Positions 50,498 to 59,450 of a DNA stretch of 64,000 bases are shown here, in pieces (within the stretch, counting starts at the first letter, position 1; each line of letters begins with the position of its first letter). The translations under genes were made by a program, and so were the position numbers. The DNA is from Mycobacterium spongiae (GTDB lineage: Bacteria; Actinomycetota; Actinomycetes; Mycobacteriales; Mycobacteriaceae). The DNA lies in contig NZ_CP046600.1 in assembly GCF_018278905.1 (NCBI RefSeq), positions 3,162,001-3,226,000 on the forward strand. Direction: 5' to 3'. The notes beneath the pieces were generated by a model, which was given only the letters and a program-made list of their open reading frames with translations, had not been told where the DNA came from and did not search any database.

Positions 50498-53404
50498 CTA
50501 ACCAGCGGGCTGTTTCGTCGCCACATCTGATTCCTCACCGAGGAGGAGAGACCGAACCAGCCGACGCGGCCCAAAAGGCCGCAGCATGTGGCTGGCTGGG
50601 CGCGGGCGCACTCGTTGCGGCCACCAGAACCAGCGCCCCAGCAACGCGGCGATCGATGGCGTCATCAGCGAGCGCACGATCAGCGTGTCAAAGAGCAATC
50701 CGATGCCAATCGTGCTGCCGGCCTGGCCGATCGAGCGCAGGTCGCTGGCCACCATGGATAACATCGTGAAGGCAAAAACCAGACCCGCCGCGGTCACGAC
50801 ACCGCCCGTTTCGCCCATGGACCGGATGATGCCGGTCTTGAGTCCCGCGCCGATCTCCTCCTGGAACCGCGAGACCAGCAATAGGTTGTAGTCGGATCCC
50901 ACCGCCAACAGGATGATCACGCCGAACACCGGCGCGATCCAATTCAGCTCCAGGCCCAGCAGATGCTGCCAGACCAGCACTGACAGCCCGAATGCCGCGC
51001 CCAACGACAACAGCACCGTGCCGACGATCACCAGGGACGCGACCAGCGCCCGGGTTATGATCACCATGACGGCGAATATCAGTGTCAGGGCGGCGATTCC
51101 GACGATCATGATGTCGTATTTCGAACCGGTTTGGATGTCGTTGTACACCGCAGCCGTTCCGGTGAGATAGAACGCGGCATCCGACAGTGGTGTGCCCTTG
51201 ACGGCAGCGCGCGCGGCCTGCAGCGCCGGCTTGACGGCCGAGATTCCCTTCGGGGTTGCCGGATCCGCGTCGTGGGTGATGATGAAGCGCGCGGCTTTAC
51301 CGTCGGGCGACAGGAAGAGCTTCAAACCCCGTTGGAAGTCTGGATTGTCGAACGCCTCCGGTGGCAGATAGAAGTAGTCGTCGGCCTTCGAGGAGTCAAA
51401 CGCCTGGCCCATGGCGCTGGCCGTGTCGGTCATCCGAGACATCTGGGTGACCATCCCCGAGAAGCTACTGTGCAGCCTGAGCAGCGTCTGTTGCATGGAC
51501 TTCGAGACCGCGATGATCGGCGGAAATTCCACCAGCATTTGGGGCAAGAGCGCATCAAAGCTATTCATGTCGCCGAGCAGCGTGTCCATGTTTTCGCTGA
51601 ATTTGTCAACGCCGTCGATCGCCTCGAAGACCGATTTCGCCGCCCAGCAGACGGGGATGTTGAAACAGTGCTGCTCCCAGTACAAGTATCCGCGGACCGG
51701 ACGTGCGAAATCATCGAAATCAGCGAGATGATCCCGCATCTCATCCAACGTGGCCTTGATGTCGTCCATGTCGCTGACCATCCGATGGGTGGTATTGCTC
51801 ATGCGGTTGAGCACACCCTGCATACGTTGCATGGACGCGATCAGGGCACCGAGATCGTCGCTCATTGTCAGCAGATCGGCCATACGGTCATCCACAAATT
51901 GCAGGTTCTCTTGTACGGTGACCGCGGACATGCTGACCTGAAACGGGATCGACGTGTGTTCGATCGGGCTTCCCAACGGCCTGGTGATGCTTTGCACACG
52001 CTCGATTCCGGGTGTGCGGAAAACGTCTTTGGCGATTCTGTCCAGCAAGATCATGTCCGCGGGATTGCGCATATCATGGTCACCCTCGATCATGAGGATG
52101 TCGGGATTCAATCTGGCGGCACTGAAATGGCGTTCCGCCGCGGTGTATCCGACGTTCGACGGCAGCTTCTGCGGTATATAGAACCGGTCGTTGTAGCTGA
52201 TCTTCATGCCCGGCACGACCAGTATGCCGACGAGGACGATCATCAGCGACGCCACGAAAACCGGCCCGGGCCAGCGGACGGTCGCGGTGCCGATCCGCCG
52301 CCATCCGCGGACCTTGATGGTCCGTTTGGGATCGAGCAGCCCGAACCGGCTCGCCACGGCGACGATGGCCGGCGCTGCGGTCAACGCACCGGCGACGACG
52401 ACCAGCAGTCCGACTGCGGATGGAATGCCCAGCGCCTTGAAATAGGACAGCCGCGCCAGGTGGAGGCACAGCACCGCACCGGCGATCGTGAGCCCCGAGC
52501 CCAAGATAACGTGATAGGTGCCGCGAAACATGGTGTAGTAGGCCGTTTCCGGGTCTTGACCGGCCTGACGGGCTTCCTGATAGCGGCCGATGAGGAAGAT
52601 CGCGTAGTCGGTTCCCGCTGCAATGGCCAGCGACGACAACATGGCGACAACGAACGTCGAGAATCCCAGCAGATGGTGGTGCCCGAGAATGGCGACAATC
52701 CCCCTGGCCGTACCCATTTCGAACCCGACCATCGCGAGAACCAGTAGGACGGTGGCAACCGAACGATAGACGATGGCGAGCATGGTCATGATGACCACGC
52801 CGGTCACTCCCATCATCGTGAACATGCTCTTGTCCGCGGCCTCGTTCATGTCTGTGGTGAGCGCGGCGGGGCCGGTGACGTAGACCTCGAGCCCGTCAGG
52901 CGGCGGCGAACGGTCCACGATCGTGCGCACTGCATCGACGGACTCGTTCCCCAAGGTGCTGCCCTGGTTGCCCGCTACGTTGAGTTGGACGTAGGCGGCC
53001 TTGCCGTCCGAGCTTTGAACGCCAGCGGCGGTGATTCGGTCTGCCCACAAGTTGTGAACGTGCTGCACATGGGTGGGGTCGGCCGCCAGCCTTGTCACCA
53101 AGCCGTCGTAGTAACGGTGCGCTTCGTGGCCGAGCTTCTCTTCGCTTTCCAGGACAACCATCACGATGCTGTCGGAATCGGACTCGCGAAACGTCTTGCC
53201 GATGCGTTTAGCGGCGATCATGGCTGGCGCATCTTGCGGCGACATCGTGACCGCGTTCGCCCGTGCGACAAACTCGATTTGCGGTACGAGAACGTTCACC
53301 GCGATCGTCAAGACGAGCCATCCCAGGATGATCGGCACGGCGAACGCCCGGACCATCCGTGCGTAGAGCGGACGGATATCCCCTTCGACGTAGTTGTCGC
53401 TCAT
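50498..53404 (-). CDS. MmpL family RND transporter
   Basis: A 968-residue MmpL protein with about twelve membrane helices in two halves, each preceded by a large periplasmic loop. The proton-relay Asp-Tyr pairs of MmpL proteins are intact: [18 protein letters not shown] in the first half and [17 protein letters not shown] in the second. The MmpL-type N-terminus ([20 protein letters not shown]) and the [20 protein letters not shown] segment in the second loop suggest the MmpL4/MmpL5-type branch that pairs with MmpS and exports siderophores, glycopeptidolipids or drugs. The start overlaps the mmpS stop (ATGA). This pair is absent between Rv2067c and blaC in H37Rv. The cargo is unknown. Confidence 0.94.
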   Translation of the reverse strand: MSDNYVEGDIRPLYARMVRAFAVPIILGWLVLTIAVNVLVPQIEFVARANAVTMSPQDAPAMIAAKRIGKTFRESDSDSIVMVVLESEEKLGHEAHRYYDGLVTRLAADPTHVQHVHNLWADRITAAGVQSSDGKAAYVQLNVAGNQGSTLGNESVDAVRTIVDRSPPPDGLEVYVTGPAALTTDMNEAADKSMFTMMGVTGVVIMTMLAIVYRSVATVLLVLAMVGFEMGTARGIVAILGHHHLLGFSTFVVAMLSSLAIAAGTDYAIFLIGRYQEARQAGQDPETAYYTMFRGTYHVILGSGLTIAGAVLCLHLARLSYFKALGIPSAVGLLVVVAGALTAAPAIVAVASRFGLLDPKRTIKVRGWRRIGTATVRWPGPVFVASLMIVLVGILVVPGMKISYNDRFYIPQKLPSNVGYTAAERHFSAARLNPDILMIEGDHDMRNPADMILLDRIAKDVFRTPGIERVQSITRPLGSPIEHTSIPFQVSMSAVTVQENLQFVDDRMADLLTMSDDLGALIASMQRMQGVLNRMSNTTHRMVSDMDDIKATLDEMRDHLADFDDFARPVRGYLYWEQHCFNIPVCWAAKSVFEAIDGVDKFSENMDTLLGDMNSFDALLPQMLVEFPPIIAVSKSMQQTLLRLHSSFSGMVTQMSRMTDTASAMGQAFDSSKADDYFYLPPEAFDNPDFQRGLKLFLSPDGKAARFIITHDADPATPKGISAVKPALQAARAAVKGTPLSDAAFYLTGTAAVYNDIQTGSKYDIMIVGIAALTLIFAVMVIITRALVASLVIVGTVLLSLGAAFGLSVLVWQHLLGLELNWIAPVFGVIILLAVGSDYNLLLVSRFQEEIGAGLKTGIIRSMGETGGVVTAAGLVFAFTMLSMVASDLRSIGQAGSTIGIGLLFDTLIVRSLMTPSIAALLGRWFWWPQRVRPRPASHMLRPFGPRRLVRSLLLGEESDVATKQPAG

Positions 53405-53823
53405 GCGGCCTTCACCAGGCAGAAGGTCTGGGCGTGGTGTGCGACGGCGATGTGCTCGTCCTTGACATCCCCGTTCACGACGATGCGACAGCCAATGCGG
53501 CCGCTATCACCCTGGGCCACGACATTGGCGATCACGGACGGGATCGTGGTCGTCATCGTGAACGTCCACGGCAGGCTGGTGAAGTCCGCCTGCGCGGGTT
53601 CGGCCGTCCTGGTCAAATAGCTGACGCTGCCCGTGGTGGCGGCAGGCCCGAAGACCTCGTAGGTCACCGTCTTGGGATTGAACGGCACGATTGTCTCCGC
53701 CGCGGTGCCTGTCGACGAAAAGATTTCGTCGGATCCGAATACACCACGGAGCCGGTTGACCGCCAGGGCGCCCATGGCAACCGCTACCACCACAACGAGC
53801 GGCACCCACGTCCGCTTGAGCAA
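53401..53823 (-). CDS. MmpS family membrane accessory protein
   Basis: About 140 residues. One N-terminal membrane helix ([18 protein letters not shown], about 5-22) is followed by an extracytoplasmic beta-sandwich domain. The conserved MmpS features are present: [64 protein letters not shown] with its disulfide Cys pair. It is the partner of the following MmpL. The start is uncertain: the TTG at 53823 has GGAGGGAGA 14-22 bases upstream, too far for a normal spacing, so initiation at an upstream near-cognate codon is possible. A palindromic site lies about 70 bases upstream. Confidence 0.9.
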   Translation of the reverse strand: MLKRTWVPLVVVVAVAMGALAVNRLRGVFGSDEIFSSTGTAAETIVPFNPKTVTYEVFGPAATTGSVSYLTRTAEPAQADFTSLPWTFTMTTTIPSVIANVVAQGDSGRIGCRIVVNGDVKDEHIAVAHHAQTFCLVKAA

Positions 53824-53891
53824 GGCGAAAATCGGAGTCTCCCTCCGCTCTTTGGCCGCGTCATGGGTGCGGCTGGCCGTCAGTCTATACC

Positions 53892-53907
53892 ATACCCCCT
53901 ATAGTAT
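53892..53907. promoter_or_regulatory. Possible operator with overlapping -10 upstream of mmpS-mmpL
   Basis: ATACCCCCTATAGTAT has matched ATAC/GTAT ends and a C/G-rich core, about 70 bases upstream of mmpS. On the minus strand it contains TACTAT, a plausible -10, with a TTGGCA further upstream at sub-optimal spacing. The layout recalls CsoR/FrmR-family operators, but no regulator gene is adjacent. Confidence 0.35.
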
Positions 53908-54037
53908 TTTGGTTTGTGTGCCAACTCATGTTCGGACAGTGAACTCACGCAATCGCCCAGGCAATACTGGGTCGATCGTTACGCGACGAGTGCAGTGACG
54001 GATTCACATACCGTGTGCGGTTGGCACTCGATACCGC

Positions 54038-54706
54038 TCACGCGGTGATCGAGTCGCGGTTCGAGTTGAATATTCCCGCTCGAAACAGGATCAGGCCGCT
54101 GACCACGAGCACCCAGACCGGAAAAGCCATAGCCACCCACATGCTGACGTCGCTGGCGGCCAAGAGCCCCAGGGCCACAAGGTAACTCACCGCGACCAAC
54201 CACCGCGGCATGAGCCCGGTCTTCCGCCACATCGTCGCCAGCGACATCATGAACACCGCCGCCATCCTGACCCCGTAGGTCTGGCTCGCAACCACAAGGA
54301 TATTTCTGCCGAGTTTGGCGACTTCGGCATGAGCGGACGCGTCCGTCACACCCTCGTTGCTGGCTACGAGCGCAGCCGCCACCGCCGTCGCCACGAAGAG
54401 CATGGCCACGAACAACACGCCGCTGCCCAAGAACACGGTGGCGAAAAAGCGGTCCTCGTAGCGCCCGAAGCTGTCGCGAACGGCACCGACGAACCACAGG
54501 AAGCTGATCCCCGCGAACGGCATCAGCACCGTCGCGGTAACGATGGCGCCGCGCTCTTCGCTCAACCAATCCGCCAACTCGGCCACGTCGCCGGGCATTC
54601 CCGTTCGAATGAGAAGCAAGGTTGCGCCGAACAGCACGGCGAACACCACGCCGGACAGCGCCGCCGCGCGCGGCGTGGTCAACTGGTGCACGCCAGCTTG
54701 CGCCAC
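54038..54706 (-). CDS. Six-helix integral membrane protein of unknown function
   Basis: 222 residues from a GTG at 54706. Hydrophobic helices are at about 12-33, 52-72, 86-112, 135-156, 165-182 and 187-210. A conserved-looking MPFAGISFLWFVGAVRDSFG segment follows helix 2, and RYEDRFFATVFLGSG leads into helix 3. Similar proteins are common in mycobacteria but have no assigned role; I do not recognise a named family with confidence. It lies between mmpS and the divergent haemophore-like gene, on the same strand as mmpS, and is 214 bases upstream of it. It belongs to the region absent from H37Rv at this site. Confidence 0.75.
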   Translation of the reverse strand: MAQAGVHQLTTPRAAALSGVVFAVLFGATLLLIRTGMPGDVAELADWLSEERGAIVTATVLMPFAGISFLWFVGAVRDSFGRYEDRFFATVFLGSGVLFVAMLFVATAVAAALVASNEGVTDASAHAEVAKLGRNILVVASQTYGVRMAAVFMMSLATMWRKTGLMPRWLVAVSYLVALGLLAASDVSMWVAMAFPVWVLVVSGLILFRAGIFNSNRDSITA

Positions 54707-54884
54707 GCTGCGATGGTCTCACGATCCCCACAACCCAAACCAGTTCCCCGATGCCAGCCGGCCTGGCAATCTGACGGTCAGCGTTAATTAACACCCTAGA
54801 AAATTGCTGCTCGACTCCACTAGGCTCGTGCTCGCCGATCCGCATCGGTTTTTACCTGGTAATCACCTCAACGAGGAGGCCGCC

Positions 54885-55217
54885 ATGTCGTTCTCAGCCC
54901 CCGCTGTGCGTCGCGTGATCGCGACCTGTGTCTTCAGCGGCGCCATGCTATGCGCTAGCGGTGCGATCGCGGCGGCCGATCCGCCCAACTGCACCGCCGC
55001 CGACCTGGCCCGTGTTTCATCCGGTGTTTCGAATGCGACGTCCGACTACCTTTTCAGCCACCCCGATGTCAACAACTTCTTCACGGGCCTCAGGGGCCAG
55101 AACCGCGATGAGATGCGCAACAACGCGCAGAGCTACCTCAGCGCCAACCCGGCGATCAAGGCCGACCTGGAGAACATTCGCCGCCCCTTGAACGAGTTCA
55201 AGAGTCGCTGCCAATAG
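54885..55217 (+). CDS. Secreted haemophore-like protein (MHB domain, Rv0203-like)
   Basis: 110 residues from the ATG at 54885, with GAGGAGG a few bases upstream. A signal peptide (about 1-30, ending AIAAA-DPP) leads to a small helical domain with the typical mycobacterial haemophore pattern: NCTAADLARVSSGVSNATSD, YLFSHPDVNNFFTGLRGQ, IKADLENIRRPLNEFKSRC. The two Cys at the ends of the mature protein probably form a disulfide. Rv0203 shuttles haem to MmpL3 and MmpL11 in M. tuberculosis, so the neighbouring MmpS/MmpL pair makes a transport link attractive, though unproven. A TTACC-T-GGTAA palindrome (54852-54862) and a GTTAATTAAC palindrome (54783-54792) lie upstream. Confidence 0.82.
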   Translation: MSFSAPAVRRVIATCVFSGAMLCASGAIAAADPPNCTAADLARVSSGVSNATSDYLFSHPDVNNFFTGLRGQNRDEMRNNAQSYLSANPAIKADLENIRRPLNEFKSRCQ

Positions 55218-55284
55218 ACCTATGCGTGCCGCGCAAGATCCGTCAGTCTGTGATCGAGCGCGGCCCTTCGAAAGGACAACCGCC

Positions 55285-55566
55285 ATGCAACTCAAGCGGA
55301 TCTACCTCACCGCGATTCTCGCCGGCATTCCCGCCGCGGCAGCCGCGATGCTAGCCGGATTCATCGCGAGTCCACCACATGTCCAACTCAGCTCCGCCCC
55401 TCTTCAGCACGCCCCCCGTGACATCGTCGACGTCGACGTCGACGTCGACATACCAAAAATCAACGGGATTCCCGACGTCATCCCCGACATCCCCGTGCCG
55501 AACATCAACCTGCCCAGCGTCAAGATCAACCCGGGGCACGTCGGCGCGCCGGGACGGGGACGATAG
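55285..55566 (+). CDS. Small exported acidic, Ile-Pro-rich protein of unknown function
   Basis: 93 residues from the ATG at 55285, 67 bases downstream of the haemophore-like gene and probably co-transcribed; AAAGGA lies upstream. An N-terminal signal (RIYLTAILAGIPAAAAAMLA) is followed by a mature part of about 65 residues with no Cys. The mature region has an alternating Asp-Val run (IVDVDVDVDIP) and then repeated Pro-hydrophobic-Asp/Asn steps (GIPDVIPDIPVPNINLP), ending in Gly/Arg. The acidic alternating strand could bind cations or a protein partner. I recognise no family. The Ile-Pro rhythm is reminiscent of the repeats in the nearby PPE protein, but no relation is shown. Confidence 0.65.
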   Translation: MQLKRIYLTAILAGIPAAAAAMLAGFIASPPHVQLSSAPLQHAPRDIVDVDVDVDIPKINGIPDVIPDIPVPNINLPSVKINPGHVGAPGRGR

Positions 55567-55576
55567 GACACCTCGC

Positions 55577-56203
55577 CTACCGCGCTTCCTTGCTGGAGCC
55601 AGTCGATGCGGCCATCGCCGCCACGACGCCGTCGGTTGTCATGATTCGACATCCGAGAAAGCGCAGGTTGTCGACCGACGCTCGGTGCATCGCGTCGTTG
55701 CGCGTCCCGTTGGCGTCATCGACGAAGATCACGTCGAAGTCGCGGGTAAAGGCACTGCGCGACGTGGTTTCGCAGCACAGATTGGTCATGGCTCCGGTCA
55801 CAATGAGCGTGGTGATTCCGCGCTCACGTAGGTGGCGTTCGAGACTCGTGCGCATGAACGCGTCGTACGTGTGTTTGTCCTGAATCAGCAGATCGTCCGT
55901 CCCGACCGGAACCTGGGGCAGCAGCCGCCAGTCGTCGGAACCGTGGACGATGTCATCACGCCAAAAGCGCGACAGCACGCTATCGGGGTCAACGTCGCTG
56001 TGCTGCGTCAGAACGACGGGCATCTTGGCCGCGTGCGCGGCATGAATGAGCCTGATGACGTTCTCCAGTTTCCCGCCGACGAGGTACGGACCGAACCGCC
56101 CCTGGCAGTCGATGGCGACCAGTGCGGTGGCGACGGGATCGATCGGCCCGGCGGACCGATCGCACACTGGGCTCCGCTCGTCTCGCTCTGGCGGCATGTC
56201 CAT
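55577..56203 (-). CDS. Isochorismatase-like cysteine hydrolase
   Basis: 208 residues from the ATG at 56203. The catalytic triad of the family is present: Asp in LVAIDCQGRF, Lys in LIQDKHTYDAF and Cys in TGAMTNLCCETTSRSA. The GAMTNLCCE segment with a cis-peptide is standard for nicotinamidase, N-carbamoylsarcosine amidase and isochorismatase-like enzymes, so the substrate is undetermined. It is 74 bases downstream of blaC on the same strand and convergent with the acidic peptide gene. No equivalent is found here in H37Rv. Confidence 0.85.
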   Translation of the reverse strand: MDMPPERDERSPVCDRSAGPIDPVATALVAIDCQGRFGPYLVGGKLENVIRLIHAAHAAKMPVVLTQHSDVDPDSVLSRFWRDDIVHGSDDWRLLPQVPVGTDDLLIQDKHTYDAFMRTSLERHLRERGITTLIVTGAMTNLCCETTSRSAFTRDFDVIFVDDANGTRNDAMHRASVDNLRFLGCRIMTTDGVVAAMAASTGSSKEAR

Positions 56204-56277
56204 CGCTTGCAAACCTAGCGGCAAAACGTTCGGTGCGTCCGCGCACCGACCACACCTCGTTGACGGCCTGCACGCGC

Positions 56278-57207
56278 CTAAGACAGCACCCCGGCAACGC
56301 ACGTCGCTGCGGCCGCAACAAGATCGTCACTCCACTTTGCGTCATACCCGCCGTCGGCGCGATCGGACATGATTGCCACGACGTGCGGCACACCACTCGG
56401 CGACCAGACAACGGCGACATCGTTGGCGCGTCCGTAGTCACCCGAGCCGGTCTTGTCGACGACCTTCCAATCGGCGGGAAACCCCGCCCGGATCCGCTTG
56501 GCGCCGGTGGTGCTGCGTGCCAGCCAATCGATCAGCAGTGCACGTTTGTCGGGGGCCAGCGCATCGCCGAGAACCAGCTGTCGGAACACGAGGGCGATCG
56601 CACGCGGAGTCGTGGTGTCTCTCTGGTCCCCGGGCGGATTCCGGTTCAGCTCCGGCTCCTCTTGGTCCAACCGGCTCACCGTGTCGCCCAGGCTGCGCAG
56701 GTAGCCGGTGAATGCGGCGGGCCCGCTCGTTGTTCCCGCAAGCTCGTTGAGCAAGAGATTGGCGGCGGTGCCGTCGCTGTAGCGGATCGCCGCGTCGCAG
56801 AGCTGGCCGATGGTCATTCCGGTCTCGACGTGTTGTTGCGTCACCGGCGAGGCCGACCGGATGTCGTCAGTGGTGTAGGCGATCACGGTGTCCAGTTGAG
56901 CGAGCGAGTTCTTGTGCAACACCGCAGCGGCGAGTGGCGCCTTGAATGTGGAGCAGAACGCGAACCGCTCATCGGCGCGGTAGGCGATTGTGGCGGTTGC
57001 GTCGGCAGCCACGACGTCGACCCCGAGTCTGGCCTCGAATTCGCGTTCGAGATCGGCAAAGCGATCGGCTAGCTTCGGCCGCGCCAAAGCCGTGGTCGAC
57101 ACGGGGGCATCGCTTCTCGCCGGGCGTGTACACGCTGCCAACGAAACCACCAGGGAGGCCGCCAGCAACTCCCGCCGGCCGAATCCGTTGAGCCCCGGAG
57201 TGCGCAT
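56278..57207 (-). CDS. blaC: Class A beta-lactamase BlaC
   Basis: 309 residues, like Rv2068c (307). The signal has a twin-arginine (GRRELLAASLVVSLAAC) ending in a lipobox Cys, so export via Tat and lipidation are expected. Active-site motifs: STFK (Ser70-x-x-Lys73), SDG (the BlaC-type replacement of SDN, linked to broad substrate range and weak clavulanate inhibition), EPELN (Glu166) and KTGSG (Lys234). The enzyme should be functional and give intrinsic beta-lactam resistance. It is divergent from the anti-sigma/sigC frame. No BlaI-type regulator is nearby. Confidence 0.96.
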   Translation of the reverse strand: MRTPGLNGFGRRELLAASLVVSLAACTRPARSDAPVSTTALARPKLADRFADLEREFEARLGVDVVAADATATIAYRADERFAFCSTFKAPLAAAVLHKNSLAQLDTVIAYTTDDIRSASPVTQQHVETGMTIGQLCDAAIRYSDGTAANLLLNELAGTTSGPAAFTGYLRSLGDTVSRLDQEEPELNRNPPGDQRDTTTPRAIALVFRQLVLGDALAPDKRALLIDWLARSTTGAKRIRAGFPADWKVVDKTGSGDYGRANDVAVVWSPSGVPHVVAIMSDRADGGYDAKWSDDLVAAAATCVAGVLS

Positions 57208-57345
57208 GCCGCAGTATCACATGCCGCCGTCGGCGGGCCGGGAGCAGACAAAGAACGGCTACCACCAAGCGTGTCAGAGTTCCGCCTTCCGCGAGCCGAG
57301 AACCACACCTTTGCGCACAGATGAGCGATGCGCAACGATGCAGGG

Positions 57346-58710
57346 ATGCGGTGTGAAACGGCGCGTGAAGCTTTGTCGGCGCGACTCGACGGCGAGCGCC
57401 CGCAAATACTGGCGCAGCAGGTCGACGCCCACCTGGATTCGTGTCGCCGTTGCCGCACCTGGCTGATCGGCGCGGCCACCCAGACTCGCCAGTTGACCAC
57501 CTTCGAGGCTGGCCGCGGCCCGGATCTGACCGACCGGATCATGGCGAAGGCGGGCTTGGACGCAGCTTCGCACCATCGCCGGTGGCTGCGTGCGGTGGGC
57601 TCGCGCTACCGGCGAGCGGGACTCATCGGCGTGGGTGTCTTCCAGGTCGTGATCGCGGCCGCCCAGATCGGCGGTGTCGACTTCGGCATGGTGTCTTCCG
57701 CCGGGCACGGAGCCATGTCCGGTGAGCATTTGATGCACGAATCCACCGCCTGGCTGCTTGCGTTGGGTTTGGCCATGATCGTCGCCGGAATCTGGACCGT
57801 CATGGCGGTGGGCGTGGCGGCGATCGTCGGTGTCTACTCGGTGGCGCTGGCGAGCTACGTGGTGGTGGACGCCTTTGGCGGCGACGTGACCACGGCCCGC
57901 ATCGCCAGTCACCTGCCACTGCTGGTCGGCGCGGTTTTCGCGCTCTTGGTTGCGCGGGAAAGGACCGGGGAAGGGCGGTCGTGGCCCGGCGATGCCCCGG
58001 CGGGCTTCGGCGAGGCGTTGCTTCCCGCGCCGGTTCCCAGCGGCCGCCGTCGCGGGCACTTACGGCCGATCAACCGGTCGGCGGCCGGCGTTATACCTGC
58101 GGCTACGACGGCCGGTCGTATACCCGCTGACCTTCCGGGGCTAAGGTCTATGCCCATGACCGCGTCCAACGACGACGAGTCCGTAACTGAACTCGCCTTG
58201 TCGGCCGCCAAGGGGAACACGCGAGCACTCGAGGCTTTTATCAAAGCCACCCAACAGGACGTGTGGCGATTTGTCGCCTATTTGTCGGACGTCAGCAGCG
58301 CCGACGATCTCACCCAAGAGACCTTCCTCCGAGCGATCGGTGCCATCCAGCGGTTCTGTGGACGCTCCAGTGCTCGAACTTGGCTGCTGGCCATCGCGCG
58401 CCATGTCGTCGCCGATCACATTCGCCGCGCCCAGTCGCGGCCCCGGACCGCCCACGGGGCCGATCCCGAGCACATGCACGACGGCGACCGCCACACTCGC
58501 GGATTCGAAGACCTCGTGGAAGTGACCACGATGATCGCCGATCTCACCACCGAGCAGCGGGAGGCTCTGCTGCTGACGCAGCTACTCGGATTGTCTTATG
58601 CCGATGCCGCGGCGGTGTGTGGGTGCCCGGTGGGCACTATCCGTTCCCGGGTCGCCCGCGCGCGCGACGCGTTGCTCGCCGACGGCGAGCGCGATGACCT
58701 GACCGGGTAG
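57346..58710 (+). CDS. Membrane zf-HC2 anti-sigma-like domain in one continuous frame with SigC
   Basis: The frame runs without a stop from the ATG at 57346 (an ATG six codons earlier is possible) to the sigC stop: 454 residues if translated through. Residues 1-60 are a zinc anti-sigma domain, [15 protein letters not shown] with HLDSCRRC (His29, Cys33, Cys36). Four membrane helices lie at about 92-110, 134-152, 153-175 and 186-203. The loop between helices 1 and 2 is [17 protein letters not shown], with His121, Met124, His128, Met130 and His131: a likely extracytoplasmic copper or metal site. A 67-residue tail joins to SigC at Met271. H37Rv has only about 135 bases between blaC and sigC. Either a tethered fusion is made, or translation restarts at 58156. 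Confidence 0.75.
   Translation: MRCETAREALSARLDGERPQILAQQVDAHLDSCRRCRTWLIGAATQTRQLTTFEAGRGPDLTDRIMAKAGLDAASHHRRWLRAVGSRYRRAGLIGVGVFQVVIAAAQIGGVDFGMVSSAGHGAMSGEHLMHESTAWLLALGLAMIVAGIWTVMAVGVAAIVGVYSVALASYVVVDAFGGDVTTARIASHLPLLVGAVFALLVARERTGEGRSWPGDAPAGFGEALLPAPVPSGRRRGHLRPINRSAAGVIPAATTAGRIPADLPGLRSMPMTASNDDESVTELALSAAKGNTRALEAFIKATQQDVWRFVAYLSDVSSADDLTQETFLRAIGAIQRFCGRSSARTWLLAIARHVVADHIRRAQSRPRTAHGADPEHMHDGDRHTRGFEDLVEVTTMIADLTTEQREALLLTQLLGLSYADAAAVCGCPVGTIRSRVARARDALLADGERDDLTG
58156..58710 (+). CDS. sigC: ECF RNA polymerase sigma factor SigC
   Basis: 184 residues from the ATG at 58156 (Rv2069: 185), preceded by AAGG about ten bases upstream; another in-frame ATG is two codons earlier. 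Region 2: [18 protein letters not shown] then [15 protein letters not shown], with [20 protein letters not shown]. Region 4: [18 protein letters not shown] and [20 protein letters not shown]. In M. tuberculosis SigC controls a copper-acquisition regulon. The upstream membrane anti-sigma-like domain in the same frame is the unusual feature here (described separately). It is convergent with cobK, with five bases between stops. Confidence 0.93.
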   Translation: MTASNDDESVTELALSAAKGNTRALEAFIKATQQDVWRFVAYLSDVSSADDLTQETFLRAIGAIQRFCGRSSARTWLLAIARHVVADHIRRAQSRPRTAHGADPEHMHDGDRHTRGFEDLVEVTTMIADLTTEQREALLLTQLLGLSYADAAAVCGCPVGTIRSRVARARDALLADGERDDLTG

Positions 58711-58715
58711 CGAAG

Positions 58716-59450
58716 TCACCGGGGTCCCAGGCAGGCGACCCAGTCGGCGGCATCCGCTACGGAGGGCACGGCGCGCACCCCATGCGGCAATTGCGGGCGC
58801 GACACCATCACCACCGAAATATCAAGCGCTGCTGCGGCATCGAGCTTCGCGCGGGTCATGTCGCCGCCGCTGTTCTTGGTGACAAGCGCGTCGATGCGGT
58901 GCTCTCGCAGCAGCGCGAGTTCATCCTCGACGCGGTACGGCCCACGGGACAACACCAGCTGGTGACGACGCGGCAATGTGGGTTCATCGGGTGCGGTGAC
59001 GGCGCGGATCAAGAACCACGCGTTGCTGTCGACAAACGCTGCCGTCGCGCTTCGGCCGGTGGTGAGGAATACCCGCGAAAACCCTTGTTGTTGAACGATT
59101 TCTGCCGCCTCGATATCCGAGGTCGCGACAATGGCGGCACCGGGGTCCCACGCAGGGCGCGACAGCACCAGATGGGGTATGCCCAAGTCGGCGCACACCT
59201 GCGCGGCGTGCGCGGTGATCGTTGCCGCGAACGGATGCGTGGCGTCGATGACGGCGCCAATCCGCTCATCATGCAGCCAGCGGCGCAGCCCCTCGACGCC
59301 GCCGAACCCGCCGATGCGCACCGGGCCGAGCGGAAGGGCCGGGTCCGGTACCCGGCCGGCCAGCGAGCTGACAATGGGGACACCCGGGTGCAGCAACTTG
59401 GCCAAGGCGCGCGCCTCCGCGGTGCCTCCAAGCAGCAGCACCCTGGTCAA
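58716..59450 (-). CDS. cobK: Precorrin-6A reductase CobK
   Basis: 244 residues, same as Rv2070c, starting at a TTG at 59450 that overlaps the cobM stop (TTGA). CobK uses NADPH to reduce precorrin-6A to dihydroprecorrin-6X (6B). Family features: VLLLGGTAEARALAKLL at the N-terminus, DATHPFAATITAHA, LTTGRSATAAFVDS, and SRGPYRVEDELALLREHRID then ALVTKNSGG. It is the last gene of a cobL-cobM-cobK run, each coupled to the next by overlapping start and stop codons. Confidence 0.96.
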   Translation of the reverse strand: MTRVLLLGGTAEARALAKLLHPGVPIVSSLAGRVPDPALPLGPVRIGGFGGVEGLRRWLHDERIGAVIDATHPFAATITAHAAQVCADLGIPHLVLSRPAWDPGAAIVATSDIEAAEIVQQQGFSRVFLTTGRSATAAFVDSNAWFLIRAVTAPDEPTLPRRHQLVLSRGPYRVEDELALLREHRIDALVTKNSGGDMTRAKLDAAAALDISVVMVSRPQLPHGVRAVPSVADAADWVACLGPR

